A stretch of 28,635 nt of DNA from a virus, in the IMG/VR virus record IMGVR_UViG_3300035698_015761, positions 1 to 28,635 of that record, one strand, 5' to 3'. The translations under genes and the position numbers were made by a program. Each line of letters opens with the position of its first letter. The stretch's first letter is position 1. This document shows positions 14,719 to 21,899 of this stretch, piece after piece. The notes beneath the pieces are model-generated. The model worked only from the letters and a program-made list of their open reading frames with translations. It was not told the origin of the DNA and searched no databases.

Positions 14719-15045
14719 ATGGAACAGAATAGTACAGAAGAAAAAAAGAATTTTTATGTTTGTAAGCATTGTGGTAAACGCTTGATAGAAAGGTTGCCTA
14801 ATGGAGTTTGGAAATTTTGTTATGGTAGAAATCCTAAATATTCTTCAAGTCCTTTTCCACCTGTAGAAATATATATATTTGGGTCTTTGAAAATGAGATG
14901 TATAAGTAGTAAATGTGGTAAAATGAATACGTTTAATTTTTTTCCAGGTGAAATGAAAACATTTGGAGAAGATGTAAAACAATCGTTACGAGAACAATAT
15001 CTCGGATCGAAAACTCCGGAAGAAATTAAAGTAAATAATGATTAA
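14719..15045 (+). CDS. Com-like zinc-finger protein
   Basis: 108 residues. C15-x2-C18 in FYVCKHCGKRLI and C61-x4-C66 in LKMRCISSKCGKMNTFNF, with C34 between, form a likely zinc site. The second half (hydrophobic, Arg-Cys ... Cys-Gly-Lys, then hydrophobic) resembles Mu Com, a small zinc protein that binds an mRNA stem-loop and switches on translation of mom. The segment between the two Cys pairs is longer here than in Com. GAGG lies about ten bases before the ATG, and a small RNA stem-loop lies upstream. No mom-like gene is seen in the window. It could regulate translation of the neighbouring tail genes, or be a structural zinc protein. Family assignment is tentative. Confidence 0.45.
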   Translation: MEQNSTEEKKNFYVCKHCGKRLIERLPNGVWKFCYGRNPKYSSSPFPPVEIYIFGSLKMRCISSKCGKMNTFNFFPGEMKTFGEDVKQSLREQYLGSKTPEEIKVNND

Positions 15046-15064
15046 CTAGAAAGGTAATAATATT

Positions 15065-15661
15065 ATGGCTGGACCAAGAACGAAAGATAGTGGAGCAGTA
15101 AGAATTGGACTTATGCAGATTAGAGTAGATACAGCATCTGATCATATTGGTGAGACATCTCCTCAATTATCGGCGTCTGACTCAATAGGAGCATTGGCAA
15201 GAACGAAGTATATGGGTAGTGTTGATTGGTGGGATCTTGAAACTGGTTATCCTATGCTTTTGGATGCTAAATTTCCTATTAGAGAGAGTGCTTCATTAGA
15301 AGGGGATATGATGGAAATCACTCCTGCTAATATGGCATTTGCTCATGGGTTGGATGGAACTTTGCCGGCTTATGCTACAGAGTATTCTGGAGAAATTGCG
15401 TTAGGCGCCAGAATTGCTCCTGTAGATTTAAGAGTAGAAGCTAAAGGTGTTTTTCCTGATGGTACTAAGGAAATAAACTTTATTTTTCCTAAAGCTATTA
15501 TAACATCTTCAGCGGAATTAGAAGATCAAAAAGAAGAAGGTGCTAGTATGCCGATAGTAATTACGGCCACACCTGCGGATGGATCAGTAACAAATGGTAA
15601 TGCTGTATGGAATGCTATGCCTTTGGGTAGAATATTCTTTACACCAGATACTACAGATTGA
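15065..15661 (+). CDS. Major tail tube protein
   Basis: 198 residues. It has the beta-sandwich rhythm and loop composition of siphovirus tail tube proteins: an N-terminal RIGLMQIRVD strand, a long loop with SVDWWDLETGYPMLLDAKFP, then GEIALGARIAPVDLRVEAKG and KEINFIFPKAIITSSAELE, and a C-terminal PIVITATPADGS strand. The segment with strand-then-Pro-Lys-Ala (FPKAIIT) is common in these proteins. It stacks as hexamers around the tape measure. It sits directly before the G/GT chaperone genes, as in lambda (V then G/T), and has AAAGG upstream. Confidence 0.75.
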   Translation: MAGPRTKDSGAVRIGLMQIRVDTASDHIGETSPQLSASDSIGALARTKYMGSVDWWDLETGYPMLLDAKFPIRESASLEGDMMEITPANMAFAHGLDGTLPAYATEYSGEIALGARIAPVDLRVEAKGVFPDGTKEINFIFPKAIITSSAELEDQKEEGASMPIVITATPADGSVTNGNAVWNAMPLGRIFFTPDTTD

Positions 15662-15691
15662 ATAATTAATTAATTTTTAAGGAGACATACA

Positions 15692-16249
15692 ATGGATACA
15701 CCGGAGAGAGATAATGCAACAATGAATCCTCAGATTGTAAGGGGCTTTGAAGTAGGTACCCGCAATCTGAGGCAACTCACAATCTACCCTTTGTCAATGG
15801 GTGACCAAGTAGAGTTGGAAGGAATCATAACAAAGTGTTTAACTGATTGGTATGCAGAAAATGCAGAAGGTGGGGATAATATAGCCTTTGTAACATTTAT
15901 ATTAGATGCTTTAAAAAGTAATATGTTAAGAATTTTAGAACTTATTACAGATGCAAAGAAGGAAGAGTTGGTGGATATAGGCAAATCTTTTTCAAATTTT
16001 CAGTTAACGGAGTTGATAGCTCTTATTTATAATATGAATTATCTGGACCCGTTTGAAAAAAACTTAAAAAGCCTTCCACTGATGGACAAACTATCTCAGT
16101 TGGTGAGGCAACCGCCATCTTTCTCAGACGATACCCTCAGTACAGAGTTGAAGACATCTTCCGAAAGCATTTTAAAGAAGGAGGACTCACTAATAGACAG
16201 TTCAGATTCCTCCTCGAAAAAGCCCATGAGGACGAAAAGAGAAGGATGA
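15692..16249 (+). CDS. Tail assembly chaperone G (short form)
   Basis: 185 residues. It lies between tail tube and tape measure, the standard place for the G/GT chaperones that coat the tape measure during tail assembly. Residues 1-124 look folded and helical (MGDQVELEGIITKCL, ELIALIYNMNYLDPFEKN). After the slip site the zero-frame tail becomes Ser- and Lys-rich and low in complexity, as in lambda G. AAGGAG precedes the ATG at 15692. A 10-bp inverted repeat (15728-15772) lies close to the start and may modulate initiation. Confidence 0.8.
   Translation: MDTPERDNATMNPQIVRGFEVGTRNLRQLTIYPLSMGDQVELEGIITKCLTDWYAENAEGGDNIAFVTFILDALKSNMLRILELITDAKKEELVDIGKSFSNFQLTELIALIYNMNYLDPFEKNLKSLPLMDKLSQLVRQPPSFSDDTLSTELKTSSESILKKEDSLIDSSDSSSKKPMRTKREG
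15728..15772 (+). repeat. Perfect 10-bp inverted repeat at the start of G
   Basis: CCTCAGATTG (15728-15737) and CAATCTGAGG (15763-15772) are exact reverse complements. A second inner stem (GGG at 15741-15743 with CCC at 15759-15761) could form. It begins 36 bases after the first base of the start codon. Confidence 0.6.
16057..16063 (+). promoter_or_regulatory. Programmed -1 frameshift site, A AAA AAC
   Basis: In the zero frame of G the codons are GAA AAA AAC, giving the canonical X XXY YYZ heptamer A AAA AAC. The -1 frame has a TGA at 16054-16056, immediately upstream, and is then open to 16419. A small hairpin (ACTG 16078-16081 with CAGT 16097-16100, extended by CC/GG around a bulge) starts 12 bases or so downstream and could stimulate slipping. 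Confidence 0.85.
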
Positions 16250-16419
16250 CATTTGAGGCTGGCATTCATGGTATAGATTTGAATAAAGAAGAGAAGGAAA
16301 ATTCAGATGAAGGTTGGTTATGTGTAGATCCAAAAGATTATGAACATCTTTCTAAAGAGGAAAGAGAAGCTCTTACAAAAGAGAGGATTAGTAAGTTTAA
16401 TAAGCAGGTGAATACGTAG
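16063..16419 (+). CDS. T extension of chaperone GT, reached by -1 frameshift
   Basis: This frame has no credible start of its own but encodes a well-formed protein segment of 118 residues, with YRVEDIFRKHFKEGGLTNRQ, RFLLEKAHEDEKRRMTFEAG and DPKDYEHLSKEEREALTKER. Fused to residues 1-124 of G it gives a 242-residue GT protein. The region from 16063 to 16249 is read in two frames. The T part of lambda GT binds the tail tube while G coats the tape measure. It ends in a TAG that overlaps the ribosome binding site (GGAGAGGG) of the tape measure gene. Confidence 0.85.
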   Translation, partial: LKKPSTDGQTISVGEATAIFLRRYPQYRVEDIFRKHFKEGGLTNRQFRFLLEKAHEDEKRRMTFEAGIHGIDLNKEEKENSDEGWLCVDPKDYEHLSKEEREALTKERISKFNKQVNT

Positions 16420-16428
16420 GAGAGGGAC

Positions 16429-19400
16429 ATGTTTGATGTAGCAAAGGGTTCAGCAGGTGGCGTGCAATTAGGAATTCAGTTTGTACTTAAACAAAATCCG
16501 CAGGTGGCTAAAGCCTTTAAAAAGTTAGAGACCCGAGTTAAATCTCTTACTACTCAGTTAGGCAATCAAAAGAAAAAGAATAAGGAGTTGGTTACTTCCC
16601 AAAATGCTGTATCTAAATCTGTGGATAAAACTACCAGGAGTATGAATAAGGGTGCTAAGTCTACTCAGGCTTATGGAGCAGGTATGATGAAAGTAGGTTC
16701 TGCTTTTAAAACTCTCCTTGCATATGGATTTGCTGGTCGTGCTATTATGATGGTTACTTCTGCTTTTACACAAGGTTGGATGGAAATAATAAAATATGAT
16801 CAAGCTCTTAAAAATCTACAAGCTATTACAAGAGCAACAGAAACAGAAGTAGCCGCAATGGGTGAAACTATTAAGGAAGTTGCACTTACTACAAAATTCT
16901 CTACTGCTGAAATAGGTAAAGGGATGGTTCTTTTATCTCAGTCAGGGTTTAGTGCGGCTGAGTCAATGACCGCCATGCAGAGTGTTTCTGATTTAGCTAC
17001 TGGTACTCTCTCCTCTATGGTTCAGGTTACTGATTTACTTACAACATCTATTAGAGCATTTGGATTAGAAGCATCTGAGTCAAGAAGAGTTGCAGATGTT
17101 ATGGCCAATGCTGTTAATAAATCTAAACTTACAATAGATAAAATGAGAATCGCATTCAACTTTGTAGGTGCATCTGCTTCTCTTGCAGGTATATCTATAG
17201 AGGAGACTGCGGCCTCAATGATGGTCTTAGCTAATAATGGTATTAGAGCATCTACCATTGGTACTGGTTTAAGACAAGTATTGAAAAGACTTATAGCACC
17301 CAATCAAAAATTACAAGATGCATATACTCAATCAGGAATAGAGTTAGATAAAATTAATCCTAGAACTATTGGTTATAAAGAAGTATTATTAAATTTAACC
17401 AAGGTGTTATATGATTCTGAAAAGAAAACAGTTGATATGGCTCGTGCTTTTGAGTTGTTTGGACTTAGGGGTGCTCAGGCTGCCAGTATTTTAGTTAAGG
17501 AGTTTGCCGCGAATAAGTTTAGTGAGGCTTTAAAGAAAACATATGATGCAGGTACGGCCGCAGAAATGGCAGGTATACAATTTACAGGTCTTGAAGTATC
17601 TATTAAGAATTTAAAAGATGTTTGGGGAGTATTATTCGTTACTTTGGGTGATAGTGGAGTTAAGAGTGCTTTTGCAGAGATTTTAAATGGTGTTAGGGGA
17701 GTACTGAATATTTTTGTTGCTTTAGCAGGAGGACCTATAACTAGTTTGATAACTCAAACTGCTATGTGGACAACAGGGTTATTTGCTCTAAGTTATGCTC
17801 TTTCATGGGCTTTGATAGGAGTGAAAGCTTTATTTATTGGAACGGCTAAATATGCGGCCTGGGCGGCTATGTATAATCCTATGATACTTATAACAATAGC
17901 TTTAGGTGCGGCCACAGCCGCAGTATGGAAATTAGCTCATGCTAATGAAGAATCAGCTAAATCTTATGCCGTAGCTTCTTTAAAAACTAAAAGTATTATC
18001 ACGTCTTTAGAAGTTTATTCAGCGGCCTTGAAGAGCATAAAGGAAGAGTATGATGCAGGGGATGATGTAAGTGAAAAATATATTCAGACATTGGAAAGAC
18101 TTAAAAATGAGTATCCCGAACTTACGAAGAATATAGAACTTGCTATCGATGCTCATGAAAGAAATATGGAAGCGATAGATGGGACTACGAGCGATCAAAA
18201 AATTAAACAGATGGAGGAACTTACGAAGAGTGTGATTGCATATGGTAAAGCAATTAAGTGGTCGGCTATGTGGAATGGATTATTTAAAGATGGTTTGGAT
18301 GATAAACCTTTTAAGCCGATAGAACCCTCTGTTGGTCCGAATGTAGTTAAAGGTATGACTAGAGGACAAAAGGGTGAGGTAGATAATGCTTTAGATGTAA
18401 TTATGAAAATGTTTGGTTTTAGTGGTTCTCCTGGAAAGTTATTAGATAAAGCAATAGTTAAAGGCAAGGAGAGATTAAGCCTTGCTACCCAGTCTTTAAT
18501 AAAGGACGGTATTAATCATCCGGACACTATAAAACTGTTAAAAATGGAAGCTGAATCTTTTGCCGGTCAAATTACTAGTGCAATAGCATTAAAGGATGCT
18601 ACACCAAAAGGTGAAACATTTGATATAAGGGAATGGTTTAAGATAAAAGGCTTGGATAAAAAGTACGATATGAGACAACAGGATGCTTTTTTTAAGTTAT
18701 ACGAAGAGACTTTGAAGATAAATAAGAAACTAAAAGAAGCTAAAGATATGCAGAATGCATCTTTAAAAGATTTAGGGGAATCTAAAAAGGATGAAGAATA
18801 TGAGAATTTAAGAGGATTTGCAGATCCTATTCAGTTAAAGAAACTTAGTTCTATGCAAGCTTCTTATGAGTCAGAGATTAATGCTTTTATGGATAGGGAG
18901 AAAAAGCGTTGGAAAACAAGAAGGTTCGATGCAGAGAGGATAAAAAAAGAAAGAGTAATAGCTAATAAAACTGTGAATGCAATGTCCGAGGAAATGTATA
19001 GAGGCATGAAACAATATTTAGGGAAAGGTGAAATAGAGACTGCCACTAAATCTATACGAGAGTTTAAATTAGAACTTCAAGCGTATAAACAATTAGAAGA
19101 AGAAGATAAACCTGGTGTTTTACCTAAAATTAAAGAACGTTATATTTCTTTAAAAGAAGAGGTTTTTGAAACAACTGGCGCTTTGAGGGAGTATTTTGCT
19201 TTACATGATGCCGCTCCTGAGGATTACGCATTTTTAGATAAACTAGAAGAAGATGTTTTAAAAAGTGGTATTGCGATAGATGGACTCAATAAAAAGATGA
19301 AGAATACATTCGGAGGTTGGAATGATTACTTTGAGGACTTAGCCGTTGGGGGCGTTAATGATTTTGCTGATATCTTGTCTACCATAGGGGATAGTAGTGT

Positions 19401-19851
19401 AGACATAAAAGAAAAATTTAAAGACATGGCATCGTCTATATTAGAGGATATAGCGGCCATGATATTAAAGTACAGTATTTTTAATGCTATAATGGCTATG
19501 GCTGGAGGACAAGGTTCTGTAGGAACAGGAGGAACAAAAGGATTCTTTGCAAATATGGCTCAGGCTGGTTTAGCTAATATAGGTCAGGTCTTTGCAGGCT
19601 TTGGTGGAGGTGCGGATAGTTCAGGTTACACTAGTCAGCCTTTAGGTTCTGGTGTTGGTGGTAATCCTTATTATTCTCCTTCAACACCACAAGCAAGCTC
19701 TTTATCTTCACAGGCAATGCCTAACACAGTTGTTTATAATAGTATAACTGGAATGGATAGTCAAAGTATATTCAGAGCGATGTCTTCTCCGGCTGGAATA
19801 CAGGCGATTAAAAATAATTCTAATATAATGACTAAAAGAAATATGGTGTAA
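16429..19851 (+). CDS. Tail tape measure protein
   Basis: 1140 residues. The N-terminal third is long helix and coiled coil (KKLETRVKSLTTQLGNQKKK), then a conserved TMP core (LKNLQAITRATETEVAAMGE, FSTAEIGKGMVLLSQSGFSA, GIRASTIGTGLRQVLKRLIA, AFELFGLRGAQAASILVKEF) shared with the PhageMin_Tail type. Residues about 420-502 are strongly hydrophobic (FVALAGGPITSLIT, FALSYALSWALIGVKALFIG), the membrane-active segments expected of a protein that reaches the host envelope. The C-terminal half is helical, ending in a Gly/Ser-rich tail. At roughly 0.15 nm per residue it predicts a tail near 170 nm (family rule of thumb, not measured). The position right after GT supports the call. Confidence 0.92.
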   Translation: MFDVAKGSAGGVQLGIQFVLKQNPQVAKAFKKLETRVKSLTTQLGNQKKKNKELVTSQNAVSKSVDKTTRSMNKGAKSTQAYGAGMMKVGSAFKTLLAYGFAGRAIMMVTSAFTQGWMEIIKYDQALKNLQAITRATETEVAAMGETIKEVALTTKFSTAEIGKGMVLLSQSGFSAAESMTAMQSVSDLATGTLSSMVQVTDLLTTSIRAFGLEASESRRVADVMANAVNKSKLTIDKMRIAFNFVGASASLAGISIEETAASMMVLANNGIRASTIGTGLRQVLKRLIAPNQKLQDAYTQSGIELDKINPRTIGYKEVLLNLTKVLYDSEKKTVDMARAFELFGLRGAQAASILVKEFAANKFSEALKKTYDAGTAAEMAGIQFTGLEVSIKNLKDVWGVLFVTLGDSGVKSAFAEILNGVRGVLNIFVALAGGPITSLITQTAMWTTGLFALSYALSWALIGVKALFIGTAKYAAWAAMYNPMILITIALGAATAAVWKLAHANEESAKSYAVASLKTKSIITSLEVYSAALKSIKEEYDAGDDVSEKYIQTLERLKNEYPELTKNIELAIDAHERNMEAIDGTTSDQKIKQMEELTKSVIAYGKAIKWSAMWNGLFKDGLDDKPFKPIEPSVGPNVVKGMTRGQKGEVDNALDVIMKMFGFSGSPGKLLDKAIVKGKERLSLATQSLIKDGINHPDTIKLLKMEAESFAGQITSAIALKDATPKGETFDIREWFKIKGLDKKYDMRQQDAFFKLYEETLKINKKLKEAKDMQNASLKDLGESKKDEEYENLRGFADPIQLKKLSSMQASYESEINAFMDREKKRWKTRRFDAERIKKERVIANKTVNAMSEEMYRGMKQYLGKGEIETATKSIREFKLELQAYKQLEEEDKPGVLPKIKERYISLKEEVFETTGALREYFALHDAAPEDYAFLDKLEEDVLKSGIAIDGLNKKMKNTFGGWNDYFEDLAVGGVNDFADILSTIGDSSVDIKEKFKDMASSILEDIAAMILKYSIFNAIMAMAGGQGSVGTGGTKGFFANMAQAGLANIGQVFAGFGGGADSSGYTSQPLGSGVGGNPYYSPSTPQASSLSSQAMPNTVVYNSITGMDSQSIFRAMSSPAGIQAIKNNSNIMTKRNMV

Positions 19852-19854
19852 ATT

Positions 19855-20532
19855 ATGAGTAATGAAATTTTTAAATGGCAACCAGATCTAATAGATGTAT
19901 CGGGAGGTTCCACTTTTAATGTAGTAAAGACTCCTTTTGAAAATGGTATGAGCCAAAGAGCTCTTGTATCAGAAAGAGAGACTTTTAATTTCAAGTTTAG
20001 ATATCAGAACCATCTATATAGAGGAAACTCTACTATTGGTAGCAAACTTAAAAATGAGATTAGAGCCTTTTGGAAAGCTCGTCAAGGGGCTTATGATAAC
20101 TTCTTCTTGCCTTGTTGGGAGTTGGAAACAAGGTTGGATCAAGCTAAGGACAAAGGGTTATCTTATTTGGGTATGTCTATAGGATTAGATGATACAATTA
20201 CTCCTCAGGATTTAGGTTTTTCAGCAGTAGAAGGAGAAGCAGGGAATGAAATTTACCTATGTAAAACTTTTGCTAGGGGTTTTGAAGTAACAACTATTCA
20301 TGAAATAAATAGAATTACCTATATGAATTTCAATGGCAATGTGTGGATAATTAGTTTGGATGAACCTTTAACCAATGACTACCCTGCAGGGACGTATATA
20401 CAAAAAGCTTATAAAGTAAATTTTGATATGGAAGAATTACCTCATACAATGAATATACCTGATGCAGTAACATACGATTTAAGTTTTAAAGAAGATATCG
20501 CTAGTTCTTATCAATCAACTTTTGGAGTATAA
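19855..20532 (+). CDS. Distal tail / minor tail protein (gpM- or DUF2460-like)
   Basis: 225 residues. It has the layout of the first tail-tip protein after the tape measure: IFKWQPDLIDVSGGSTFNVV and VKTPFENGMSQRALVSERET near the N-terminus, then EIRAFWKARQGAYDNFFLPC, resembling the lambda M and gene transfer agent gp12 (DUF2460) pattern of a short beta protein that forms the ring between tube and tip. The C-terminus, with AYKVNFDMEELPHTMNIPDA, fits the RF-then-D ending of that family. It overlaps no neighbour, and the next gene starts two bases after its stop. Confidence 0.65.
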   Translation: MSNEIFKWQPDLIDVSGGSTFNVVKTPFENGMSQRALVSERETFNFKFRYQNHLYRGNSTIGSKLKNEIRAFWKARQGAYDNFFLPCWELETRLDQAKDKGLSYLGMSIGLDDTITPQDLGFSAVEGEAGNEIYLCKTFARGFEVTTIHEINRITYMNFNGNVWIISLDEPLTNDYPAGTYIQKAYKVNFDMEELPHTMNIPDAVTYDLSFKEDIASSYQSTFGV

Positions 20533-20534
20533 TA

Positions 20535-21494
20535 ATGAGACAAGCACCAGTTACCTTTTTTAGAGAAACAGAAAATCAGCAGTACAATTATATTGATTTA
20601 GTTGCCTTAGAAATCTCTACTGTATTTACACCTTCTTTAATAGATTATGTGCAATACGTTGGTTTTGCTCTTGTACAAATATCATTGGAAGTAAGTAATC
20701 TTATAGATGATTCTGGGTATGATTTAAATGAAAGTGATGATGGATGGTGTTGGACAATTTATTTTGAAAGTGGGCCAAATGTAGGGCAATTTAAAAAAAT
20801 AGCATTTCGTAGTTCCACTCTTCTCATTTTGTATAACTTTCCAGATTTTAAAAGTGCTGTTGGGGATAAAATTCGAATAGCTAAAACATTATTTTTGACT
20901 AATAGAAATAAACCTGTAGATTTTTATTTACCAGATGATTCTAATGGTGACGATGAGCCTATGAAATATTTGCCTTTCCCTTTTAAAATTAAACCAATAG
21001 GTACTAATGCTAAAAATGAAGTTATGAGTATTGATTTGACTGTATCTGCTGTGGATAGAACAATATCTGATGCTATACAAACTATTGATGGTTTACAAGG
21101 AAGTAAATTAACACATATAAGAACTTTTGATAATGTATTAGACCAGGGTAAAGAGTATTGTATAAAAGACGATGCATATGTAGATAGTATAAGTATATCT
21201 AAGGAAGAGATTACTTTTGAGTTAGAGAATAAGTATAACATTGTAGGAGTTACATTGCCCGGTAGAACGTATACTAAAGATTTTTGTAGTTTTTCTTTTA
21301 AGGATGATAATTGTACTTGGGAATCAGGAGATCAAGGGTTTCGTACAGTATTAAATGAAGAAGGTGAAATTATTTTTTATTACCCTCATGTTAAATCAAC
21401 CTCTTGCGATCATACTTTGAACGGTCCTAATGGATGCAAAGCTCATAATAATTCTTTACGTTTTGGTGGGTTTCCAACACTAGTTAATTTATAG
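20535..21494 (+). CDS. Minor tail protein L-like, four-Cys iron-sulfur candidate
   Basis: 319 residues. The N-terminal two-thirds are beta-rich. The C-terminal part carries four spaced cysteines, C251, C260, C291 and C301 (contexts KDFCSFSF, DNCTWES, STSCDHTLNG, GCKAHNN). This is the pattern of lambda gpL and DUF2163 proteins, in which the cysteines hold a [4Fe-4S] cluster in the tail tip. It sits between the M-like and NlpC/P60 genes, exactly the lambda M-L-K order. The cluster is inferred from family knowledge; only the cysteines are visible. Confidence 0.75.
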   Translation: MRQAPVTFFRETENQQYNYIDLVALEISTVFTPSLIDYVQYVGFALVQISLEVSNLIDDSGYDLNESDDGWCWTIYFESGPNVGQFKKIAFRSSTLLILYNFPDFKSAVGDKIRIAKTLFLTNRNKPVDFYLPDDSNGDDEPMKYLPFPFKIKPIGTNAKNEVMSIDLTVSAVDRTISDAIQTIDGLQGSKLTHIRTFDNVLDQGKEYCIKDDAYVDSISISKEEITFELENKYNIVGVTLPGRTYTKDFCSFSFKDDNCTWESGDQGFRTVLNEEGEIIFYYPHVKSTSCDHTLNGPNGCKAHNNSLRFGGFPTLVNL

Positions 21495-21500
21495 GCAATT

Positions 21501-21899
21501 ATGAAAAAATGGGAAAAGTACATAGGTATACCTTATAAGCATTTAGGAAGAGATTGGAATGGATGCGATTGTTATGGTATAGCTATGTTATATTACAAAG
21601 AGTTATTAGATATAGAGTTAAAAGATTGGTGGTATGAACCTAATTGGTCTAAGTTGGGTAAAAATCATATGTTAAATAGAGCAGAGGAGTTAAAGTTTAT
21701 AAAAGTGGAAGAACCTAGAAAACATGATTTGGTTTTAATGAAACTAGATATTACTGCAATTATTCCGAATCATTTAGCCATTGTGGTTAAAGTTCCTAAC
21801 ATAGCTATATCTGGAATGAGAGGTGGAGTTCGTGTGATGGATTTAAATTCTTCAGCAATTAAAAAAAGAATAGAAGGGTATTATAGATGCCAAAATTAA
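21501..21899 (+). CDS. NlpC/P60 tail peptidoglycan hydrolase (gpK-like)
   Basis: 132 residues. The start IGIPYKHLGRDWNGCDCYGI places the catalytic Cys at C24 (DCYG), KHDLVLMK (74-81) is the PGD-type strand, and the catalytic His is H91 in NHLAIVV. These are the key residues of the NlpC/P60 cysteine peptidase fold that cuts peptide cross-links of peptidoglycan, here used to open the cell wall during DNA entry. The JAB/Mov34 domain that precedes NlpC in lambda K is absent, as in gene transfer agent gp14. The end overlaps the start of the giant tip gene by 13 bases. Confidence 0.85.
   Translation: MKKWEKYIGIPYKHLGRDWNGCDCYGIAMLYYKELLDIELKDWWYEPNWSKLGKNHMLNRAEELKFIKVEEPRKHDLVLMKLDITAIIPNHLAIVVKVPNIAISGMRGGVRVMDLNSSAIKKRIEGYYRCQN

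Noticed and set aside
19964-20182. A second + strand frame inside the M-like gene
   Set aside because: Wholly contained in a well-supported gene, with no ribosome binding site and no protein-like pattern.
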